Assembly: GCF_904066215.1 (NCBI RefSeq)
Contig: NZ_LR880474.1
Coordinates: 2,418,001-2,482,000 of the forward strand
Length of the DNA stretch: 64,000 nucleotides
Direction: 5' to 3'
Source of the DNA: Microbacterium sp. Nx66
GTDB lineage: Bacteria > Actinomycetota > Actinomycetes > Actinomycetales > Microbacteriaceae
The translations under genes were made by a program, and so were the position numbers. Positions 59,501 to 64,000 of the stretch are shown one piece after another; within the stretch, counting starts at the first letter, position 1, and every line of letters starts with the position of its first letter. The notes below the pieces were generated by a model. That model ran no database searches. It was not told where the DNA came from and saw only the letters and a list, made by a program, of their open reading frames with translations.

Positions 59501-60255
59501 CCGAGCGCGTTGAGGACGGGATGATCGAGGCTGCCGCCGTCCTGGGCCATGGCGCCGGCGACGTCGGCGAAGGTGGAGACGACGAGTCGCGGTTCGACGG
59601 AGAACGTCTCGATGGATCGGGTCAGCGCGCGCAGGCTGTCGATCACGGGCTGGGGCTTGAAGATGCCGCCGTCGTACGCGAGTGCGGCGAGCGCTGACGC
59701 ATCGAGGGTCAGCCCGAAGTGCTCGCGGGCGACCCGCACGAGCTCCGGGTTCACCTCGAACGCCCCCTGCAGCTTGAGCTCGAAATCGGTGTGATGGCGG
59801 CGGATCGCGAGCGGCCGCAGCAGGACGGGGGCGGCGAAGGTCGCCCCGCCGATGCGCCACCGTGCTACGCCGACGGCGAGGTGGACCGCTTCGATGCCGC
59901 GGACGGTGCGCAGCTCGGTGTTCTTGGCCGTGATGCGCTCGGCGGCGAGCCGCGCGGTGCGCAGACCCACCTCATCGCGGAAGAGGTTGGACAGGAGCGT
60001 CGACTTGCCGGTGATGAACTGCGGGAGGCTGCCGGGGTGCGCCTTGGAGATGTCGATGCCCGACTCCGGGCCGTCGCGGAAGCTGCTCAACGGCGAAGGC
60101 CCACCCAGATCAGCCGCCTCCGCCCGCAGCCGCGTGCGCTCCGCCTCCGCGGCGTGCGCGATGCCGACGCCGGTGGACGAGTCGCGCAGGTCGCCGAGGG
60201 ACACAGCGTTGTCCACCGCCGTGTTGTTCGCAGACCTGCTTTCCCGTCGCCACAC
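56536..60255 (-). CDS. DUF4011-type SF1 helicase/nuclease with altered Walker motifs
   Basis: 1239 residues. Order: N-terminal DUF4011-like region (ARLAAERITAKNTELRTVRG ... GVARWRIGGATFAAPVLLRP), first RecA-like domain, long helical insertion (residues about 380-780), second RecA-like domain and a C-terminal REase_MTES_1575/Vsr-like nuclease domain (VDVDYRGLLPLVAQ, AVVIESDPESRG, LGWHYVRVHAFDLYSDP). Motif I reads LPGTGGTQTVIN: the Walker lysine is Gly314. Motif II reads LLVDAAAINL: Asp834 then Ala instead of Glu. Motifs IV and VI survive (MTLTRSYRAGGEDLAELIND; GMTRARRSMVIV). GTG 60255 is 6 nt after TAGGGT. ATP hydrolysis is doubtful; DNA or RNA processing, possibly defence, is inference. Confidence 0.85.
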   Translation of the reverse strand: MWRRESRSANNTAVDNAVSLGDLRDSSTGVGIAHAAEAERTRLRAEAADLGGPSPLSSFRDGPESGIDISKAHPGSLPQFITGKSTLLSNLFRDEVGLRTARLAAERITAKNTELRTVRGIEAVHLAVGVARWRIGGATFAAPVLLRPLAIRRHHTDFELKLQGAFEVNPELVRVAREHFGLTLDASALAALAYDGGIFKPQPVIDSLRALTRSIETFSVEPRLVVSTFADVAGAMAQDGGSLDHPVLNALGGHVGDREQVTAPRAVPHHVGPDDRAPASDNLLLDADAEQEAVLARIAAGHSLTVATLPGTGGTQTVINALGELVRAGKKVLVVSARRSTLDGVRHRLAGIGLDSLAVSPGSLRRDLVRAIGRNEKATAPKVSEVDDALVRLRTVLRDYRDALTVPVPGLDASVLDATRHLTRLASLPVPPSTTARLSVDALRRLARDRTDAAAALAQAARLGEFRVGPNDSPWYGVTFGSTEAARAAHELAGRLHADSVPALLERGYELIAQTHMRPFSTIDELGEYLGLLEGIRDTLDRFSPTVFERPLGELIQAHGSRRDAPGMSGANRRRLRRLAKEYVRPGVHVTEMHEALLRIQTQRTQWQRYVEAGVAPEIPLGLADVSSAWQRVEAELAELDAALGRREPLSSLPVARLVRMLAGLAAKSDVFENLVERAQLRDELALLGLEPLLTELSVRHVSEARVGEELEYAWWQSLLERALQDNRALLGANTAVVDRLERDFRLVDEAHAAMAGPLLAWQLANQWRIAIVDEPEQSQNLRRALTQSATTAAEVVSAAPTLVDVLAPVWISSPYLVPEIPDAVEFDTVLLVDAAAINLAEAAPAIRRARQVVAFGDPVTQRPSPFRIAVDPAEEWEEEVPFDDVSVFERLSELFPVMTLTRSYRAGGEDLAELINDAFYGGEIVSLPWAGSYLGRGSLTVDYVEGGTGAPDPVSGAVESPDAEVARVVTLVVEHAVHRPTESLMVVTASTRHAERVRAAVTAAFAGRSDVADFVARDTAEPFAVLTLEESVAESRDRVIFSLGFGLTKHGRVLSDFGDLSTPDGERLLTVGMTRARRSMVIVSSIRPSAFDDGRLEHGAATLMSILGGLAARARDARLEDLADPLTLALARELRRLGASVDVDYRGLLPLVAQHNGKAVVIESDPESRGESLRETLRLRPHVLRRLGWHYVRVHAFDLYSDPRTVASRIATVLGISETAPRAENDTQPLDLGDHRND

Positions 60256-60261
60256 ACTGAC

Positions 60262-60267
60262 ACCCTA
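60262..60267 (-). promoter_or_regulatory. -10 hexamer TAGGGT of the helicase gene (leaderless)
   Basis: Minus-strand TAGGGT, 6 nt, GTG at 60255. Confidence 0.55.
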
Positions 60268-60431
60268 GGCGCGACACCGCCGGAGATCGGTATCCCCGGC
60301 GGGTTTCCGGTGAAAAACCGCCGGTGCGGCACTCGCTCGGACTACTCCTGCCCGCATGGTCGTGCGCTCTCGTTGTCCACGGAACGCGCGACGGACCCGG
60401 CGACCGGTTCTCCGCTGTCGCCCCGGACGGT

Positions 60432-60437
60432 CAGGAT
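60432..60437 (+). promoter_or_regulatory. Weak -10 hexamer CAGGAT of the Ogt-like gene
   Basis: CAGGAT, 6 nt (GAGGAC), ATG at 60444. It differs from TANNNT by the first base; the same hexamer precedes the DUF1254 gene. Confidence 0.4.
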
Positions 60438-60443
60438 GAGGAC

Positions 60444-60956
60444 ATGACCTTCCGCTACGACTTCGCTCCGACGCCCTTCGGCGACGCCCTCGCGGTCTTC
60501 TCCGACGACGGCATCGTGCGCTTCGATCTGTCCGAGTCCGCGGATCCGCAGGTGCCCTGGCTGCTGGAGGGCGTGTCTCGGCAGCTCGGCGCCGTCCCGG
60601 AGCCCGTGCCCGGAGCTGCCGACGAGCTCGTCCCGCTCCTGGAGGCGTACTTCGACGGAGAGCCCGTGCGCTTCGACGAGCATGTCGCTCTCGACTGGCG
60701 CCTCGTGGACGGCTTCCACCGGGCGGCGCTGCGCACCGTCTGCGAGATCCCGTGGGGACAGACACTGAGCTACGGGGAGGTCGCGGTCCTCGCCGGCCAC
60801 CCCGGAGCGGCCAGGGCCGTCGGCACCGCCTGTCGGCTCACACCGTTCTCCCTCATCGTGCCCGTGCACCGGGTGGTGCGGTCCGACGGCTCCGCAGGGC
60901 ACTACGGCGGTCACCCGGAACGGAAGAGGTTCCTGCTGGACCTCGAGTCCCGGTGA
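60444..60956 (+). CDS. Ogt/MGMT-family protein with valine at the acceptor cysteine
   Basis: 170 residues: N-terminal methyltransferase_1-like domain (FRYDFAPTPFGDALAVFSDD) and C-terminal DNA-binding domain (FHRAALRTVCEIPWGQTLSY, GEVAVLAGHPGAARAVGTAC, RLTPFSLIVPVHRVVRSDGS, GHYGGHPERKRFLLDLE). The DNA-repair acceptor motif PCHR is PVHR, with GTG coding Val141. The arginine finger region and Tyr of the helix-turn-helix remain. It therefore resembles alkyltransferase-like (ATL) proteins that bind O6-alkylguanine without removing the alkyl group. True acceptor activity is not expected. Confidence 0.9.
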   Translation: MTFRYDFAPTPFGDALAVFSDDGIVRFDLSESADPQVPWLLEGVSRQLGAVPEPVPGAADELVPLLEAYFDGEPVRFDEHVALDWRLVDGFHRAALRTVCEIPWGQTLSYGEVAVLAGHPGAARAVGTACRLTPFSLIVPVHRVVRSDGSAGHYGGHPERKRFLLDLESR

Positions 60957-60967
60957 GCCCCCCGCTC

Positions 60968-61012
60968 CTCGGGTGCGGGCCCGGCGAGTAGGCCGCCGGG
61001 CCCGCACCCGAG
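60968..61012. terminator. Perfect 19-bp hairpin between convergent genes
   Basis: Arms 60968-60986 and 60994-61012 are exact complements (CTCGGGTGCGGGCCCGGCG and its reverse complement) around a 7-nt loop. Lies between the Ogt-like stop (60956) and the symporter stop (61024), so it can end both transcripts. Confidence 0.85.
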
Positions 61013-61023
61013 GGGGTGACGCG

Positions 61024-62661
61024 TCAGTGATCGACGGCCTTCTCCGCCCCGAAGCCGGTGAGAGAGCGCACCTCCATCTCGGCCGCCAGCTCGGGCGACT
61101 CCCGCCGGGTGCTGGTGATCGTCCCGAGCCAGCCGAGCGCGAACCCGAGCGGGATCGAGACGATGCCCGGGTTGTTCAGCGGCCAGATGGCGATGTCGAT
61201 GCCGGGGATCATCGAGGTGGGCGTGCCGGAGAACACGGGCGACAGGATGATGAGGATGATCGCCGAGCCGAGCCCGCCGTACATGCTCCACACCGCACCG
61301 CGCGTCGTGAACCGGCGCCAGAACAGCGAGTAGAGGATCGTCGGCAGGTTGGCGGACGCCGCCACGGCGAACGCGAGGGCCACGAGGAAGGCGATGTTCT
61401 GCCCTTGCGCCCCGATGCCGCCGACGATCGCGAGGATGCCGATGACGATCACCGTCCGACGGGCGACCCGCACCTCGCCGTTGGGATCGGGCTCGACCGG
61501 CTTCCCCTCCGCGTCCTTGCGTCCCTTCTGGATGACGTTCGCGTAGATGTCGTGGGCGAACGACGCCGCCGCGGTGATCGTGAGTCCCGCGACGACGGCG
61601 AGGATCGTGGCGAACGCTACCGCGGAGATGAACCCGAGGAGCACCGGACCGCCGAGCTTGAGCGCCAGCAGCGGAGCCGCGGAGTTCACGCCCCCGGGTG
61701 CCGCCGCGATCACGTCGGCGCCGACGAGCGCGCCGGCGCCGTAGCCGAGCACGAGCGTCAGCAGGTAGAAGCCGCCGATCAGCCAGATCGCCCACACCAC
61801 CGAACGCCGCGCCTCCTTGGCCGTCGGCACGGTGTAGAAGCGCATCAGCACGTGCGGCAGGCCCGCGGTGCCGAGCACCAGGGCCATCCCCAGCGAGAGG
61901 AAGTCCCACGGGTTCGCGCCGTACTGCAGGCCGGGCGCCAGCACCGCCTCCCCCTTGTCGGAGTTCGCCACGGCGGCCTCCAGCAGGGTGTTCAGGCTGA
62001 AGCCGTTGATCGCGAGAACCCAGATGGTCATCGCGAGGGCGCCGCCGATGAGCAGCACCGCCTTGACGATCTGCACCCAGGTGGTGCCCTTCATACCGCC
62101 GATCAGCACGTAGACGATCATGAGGATGCCGACGACGGCGATGACGACCGACTGCCCGACCCTCCCGTCGATCCCCAGGAGCAGCGACACGAGACCGCCT
62201 GCCCCGGCCATCTGCGCGAGGAGGTAGAAGAAGCACACCGCGAGCGTGGTGATCGCCGCCGCCATCCGCACCGGCCGCTGCTGCAACCGGAACGAGAGCA
62301 CATCCGCCATGGTGAACTTGCCCGTGTTGCGCATGAGTTCGGCCACCAGCAGCAGGGCGACCAGCCAGGCGACGAGGAAGCCGATGGAGTACAGGAATCC
62401 GTCGTAGCCGTTGATCGCGATGGCACCGCAGATGCCCAGGAAGGATGCGGCGGACAGATAGTCGCCCGCGATCGCGAATCCGTTCTGAGGTCCGGTGAAG
62501 GACCTCCCCGCCGCGTAATAATCGGCGGCGGTCTTGTTGTTCCTGCTGGCGCGGATGACGATGAACAATGTCACCGCGACGAAGGCCAGGAAGATCGAGA
62601 TGTTGAACACCGGGTTGATGTCGAGCGCGACATCCTCGGTGGCCGTGCGGATGATGCTCAT
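61024..62661 (-). CDS. actP: Cation/acetate symporter ActP-type (SSS family)
   Basis: Sodium:solute symporter for acetate and related monocarboxylates, 545 residues, about 13 membrane segments. Signatures: NKTAADYYAAGRSFTGPQNG, FAIAGDYLSAASFLGICGAI, VAELMRNTGKFTMADVLSFR, QMAGAGGLVSLLLGID, VYVLIGGMKGTTWVQIVKAV, and LGTAGLPHVLMRFYTVPTAK, all diagnostic of ActP/YjcG. Its ATG overlaps the stop of the DUF485 gene (ATGA), the standard yjcH-actP arrangement. Acetate as the main substrate is inferred from the family. Confidence 0.93.
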   Translation of the reverse strand: MSIIRTATEDVALDINPVFNISIFLAFVAVTLFIVIRASRNNKTAADYYAAGRSFTGPQNGFAIAGDYLSAASFLGICGAIAINGYDGFLYSIGFLVAWLVALLLVAELMRNTGKFTMADVLSFRLQQRPVRMAAAITTLAVCFFYLLAQMAGAGGLVSLLLGIDGRVGQSVVIAVVGILMIVYVLIGGMKGTTWVQIVKAVLLIGGALAMTIWVLAINGFSLNTLLEAAVANSDKGEAVLAPGLQYGANPWDFLSLGMALVLGTAGLPHVLMRFYTVPTAKEARRSVVWAIWLIGGFYLLTLVLGYGAGALVGADVIAAAPGGVNSAAPLLALKLGGPVLLGFISAVAFATILAVVAGLTITAAASFAHDIYANVIQKGRKDAEGKPVEPDPNGEVRVARRTVIVIGILAIVGGIGAQGQNIAFLVALAFAVAASANLPTILYSLFWRRFTTRGAVWSMYGGLGSAIILIILSPVFSGTPTSMIPGIDIAIWPLNNPGIVSIPLGFALGWLGTITSTRRESPELAAEMEVRSLTGFGAEKAVDH

Positions 62662-63005
62662 GCGTCGGCCTGCGCCTTCTCGAGTTCTTCACGGATCTCC
62701 GACGCCAACGGATCGAGCTTCCTGTTGGCGAACGCGACATATGCCATCGTGATGGCGAACGTCGTCACGAACTGCCCGAGCCCGAAAAGCAGCCCGACGG
62801 TGATATCCCCCCATACGCGCTGCGCCATGAAATCGCGGGCGAATGCGGCCAGCAGCACGTAGACGAAATACCACACCAGGAAGAACGCGGCGAGGGGGAA
62901 GATGAATGACCGCTGCGTCCGTTTCAACCGCAGGAATCGAGGGGATTGCTCGACGGCGACGTAATCGATCGCACCGTTCTGAGGGGTCGGAACCTGTTCG
63001 CTCAT
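62658..63005 (-). CDS. DUF485-family membrane protein (YjcH-like)
   Basis: 115 residues with two membrane segments (FPLAAFFLVWYFVYVLLAAF and VGLLFGLGQFVTTFAITMAY). Usual companion of ActP in bacteria, thought to help or stabilise the symporter. Motifs FLRLKRTQRSFIFPLAAFFL and YVAFANRKLDPLASEIREEL are family-typical. AAGGAGG ribosome-binding site before ATG 63005; the longer open frame is not needed. Divergent from the LuxR-type regulator. Confidence 0.92.
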   Translation of the reverse strand: MSEQVPTPQNGAIDYVAVEQSPRFLRLKRTQRSFIFPLAAFFLVWYFVYVLLAAFARDFMAQRVWGDITVGLLFGLGQFVTTFAITMAYVAFANRKLDPLASEIREELEKAQADA

Positions 63006-63058
63006 GGGGCCTCCTTGCCACATGTCCGCTGCACGCGCGGCCGTCGCCGCCCGAGTGG

Positions 63059-63064
63059 TAGGGT
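63059..63064 (+). promoter_or_regulatory. Possible -10 hexamer TAGGGT of the LuxR-type gene
   Basis: TAGGGT lies 50 nt before the GTG at 63115, so the transcript would have a leader of roughly 44 nt, unlike the leaderless genes. Confidence 0.4.
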
Positions 63065-63114
63065 CGACGCTACGAAACGGGGAACACCGCCGTCACCCCC
63101 GAAAGTAGGTATTC

Positions 63115-63975
63115 GTGAGCTCTCCGATCACCGTCGAACCCGAGGCGGAGCTCGTCGCCAACGCGGTGCGCGAGCTGGCGCGGCGCACGCGCTTCCCGGT
63201 GGCGTTCGGTGGGCTGATCGAAGAGGGCGTCGTGAGCGTCACGAGCATCGTCGGAGCCCGCACACGCGCTCTCGACGGTCTCCGCGTACGCCCCGAGCGC
63301 GGTCTCGGCGGGCGGGCCATGATGGAGCTGCGTCCGCGGATGACGAGCGACTACGGCTCCTCCCGCCAGATCACCCACGACTACGACGTCTTCGTCCTCG
63401 GCGAAGGCCTGCGGACCCTGCTCGCCCTGCCGATCGTCGTCCAGGGCCGCCCTCGCGGCGTGCTCTATGCCGGCGCGTGGGCGGAGGAGAGGATCGGCGG
63501 CGTGACCACGGCCCCGGCCATGCAGGTCGCCCAGTCCGTCGCTGACGAGCTGCGCATCCGCGACGAGGTGCAGCGGCGCCTCCGCGCCGCATCGCCGACA
63601 CCCGCAGCGGTCGCGCCGGCACAGCGCGAGGAGCTGCGGGAGAGCTTCGCCGAGCTCCGCAGCATCGCCGCGACCGTCGACGACGCCGGCATCCGCGCGC
63701 GGCTGGCGCAGGTCGAGCGCCGACTGCTGACCCTCGCCGGAGACGACCTGCCGACGACCACGACCGGCCCGCTCCCCGTCGTCCACCTCTCCCCGCGCGA
63801 GACGGATGTCCTGGCCTGCGCCGCCCTGGGATCGACGAATGCGGAGATCGCCGCGCACCTCGGTCTGCGGGAAGGGACGGTCAAGGCCTATCTCGGCACC
63901 GCGATGTCGAAATTGGATGCGTCGACGCGGCATGCCGCCGTGACCAAAGCGCGTCGCGCCGGCCTTCTCCCCTGA
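63115..63975 (+). CDS. LuxR-type regulator with N-terminal GAF-like domain
   Basis: 286 residues. GAF-like sensor domain (residues about 10-140: RTRFPVAFGGLIEEGVVSVT, VRPERGLGGRAMMELRPRMT, LRTLLALPIVVQGRPRGVLY), a helical linker, and a C-terminal LuxR HTH (VHLSPRETDVLACAALGSTN, AEIAAHLGLREGTVKAYLGT, AMSKLDASTRHAAVTKARRA). Similar regulators adjoin acetate-symporter operons in Actinobacteria, so control of the divergent DUF485-actP pair is likely. GTG 63115 has a weak AGTAGGT site; TAGGGT at 63059 may be its -10. Confidence 0.9.
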   Translation: MSSPITVEPEAELVANAVRELARRTRFPVAFGGLIEEGVVSVTSIVGARTRALDGLRVRPERGLGGRAMMELRPRMTSDYGSSRQITHDYDVFVLGEGLRTLLALPIVVQGRPRGVLYAGAWAEERIGGVTTAPAMQVAQSVADELRIRDEVQRRLRAASPTPAAVAPAQREELRESFAELRSIAATVDDAGIRARLAQVERRLLTLAGDDLPTTTTGPLPVVHLSPRETDVLACAALGSTNAEIAAHLGLREGTVKAYLGTAMSKLDASTRHAAVTKARRAGLLP

Positions 63976-64000
63976 ATCGACATTCTCGGCGGCTGCGTCA

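Noticed and set aside
56386..59697. 1103-codon plus-strand open frame opposite the helicase gene
   Set aside because: Same artefact; the minus-strand product has clear helicase and nuclease domains.
60864..60866. Sequencing error as the cause of Val in the PVHR motif
   Set aside because: Cys codons TGC/TGT differ from GTG at more than one base and the frame is intact on both sides.

Overview
The window is very GC-rich, densely coded bacterial chromosome with almost no intergenic space. It suggests an actinobacterium of the Microbacteriaceae, most likely Microbacterium or a close relative. Supporting points are the divergent rsmI/protein O-mannosyltransferase pair, a Mycobacterium-like gene order mscL-fmdB-5-FCL-galU-rimJ-glpR, a small Microbacteriaceae-type protein (52008-52319), many GTG starts, ATGA/GTGA gene overlaps, and many start codons placed exactly 6 nt after a TANNNT hexamer (leaderless transcription). 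I saw no rRNA or tRNA gene, insertion sequence, prophage structural gene or CRISPR array. No gene-free stretch exceeds 300 bases; the longest is 4490-4694.

Layout. 1-4489: the left end of a Dpp/Opp-type ABC importer operon under a LacI-type regulator, with a near-perfect LacI operator on the promoter. 4695-7876: a methyltransferase, rsmI and protein mannosyltransferase. 7899-10856: an amino-acid module (aminotransferase, APC permease, Lrp regulator). 11022-15769: DUF255 thioredoxin-like protein, FMN reductase, aldo-keto reductase and a DUF418-type membrane protein. 15836-20847: the large RNA helicase HrpA, which carries an in-frame 36-bp minisatellite built from a dispersed palindrome, then a quinone oxidoreductase.

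20852-29858: a tightly coupled operon of unknown substrate (binding protein, two permeases, double ATPase, luciferase-like monooxygenase, CMD-domain protein, alkylhydroperoxidase-like protein) next to a second, NtaA-type flavin monooxygenase. The set looks like import plus flavin-dependent oxidation of an unidentified compound. 29962-31930: a Gfo/Idh oxidoreductase coupled to a NYN/OST-HTH RNA-binding or nuclease protein. 31956-43177: a sugar or polyol catabolic island: Rbs-type importer, three TIM-barrel isomerases, two dehydrogenases, and a divergent ROK regulator with a candidate operator.

43282-52319: short accessory units: TetR, DUF4166, SDR39U1-type epimerase, VOC/MerR-TipAS pair, DUF1254 protein, aldo-keto reductase, two divergent small XRE regulators with an ImmA/IrrE-type protease, acetyltransferase and flavodoxin-like reductase. 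52414-56275: the conserved block glpR-like, rimJ, galU, 5-FCL, fmdB, mscL, from which the moeA/glp gene expected between galU and rimJ is absent. 56346-60255: a 1239-residue DUF4011-type SF1 helicase/nuclease whose Walker A lysine is glycine and whose Walker B glutamate is alanine, coupled to a 65-residue protein. 60444-60956: an Ogt-family protein with valine in place of the acceptor cysteine. 61024-63975: an acetate symporter, its DUF485 partner and a divergent LuxR-type regulator.
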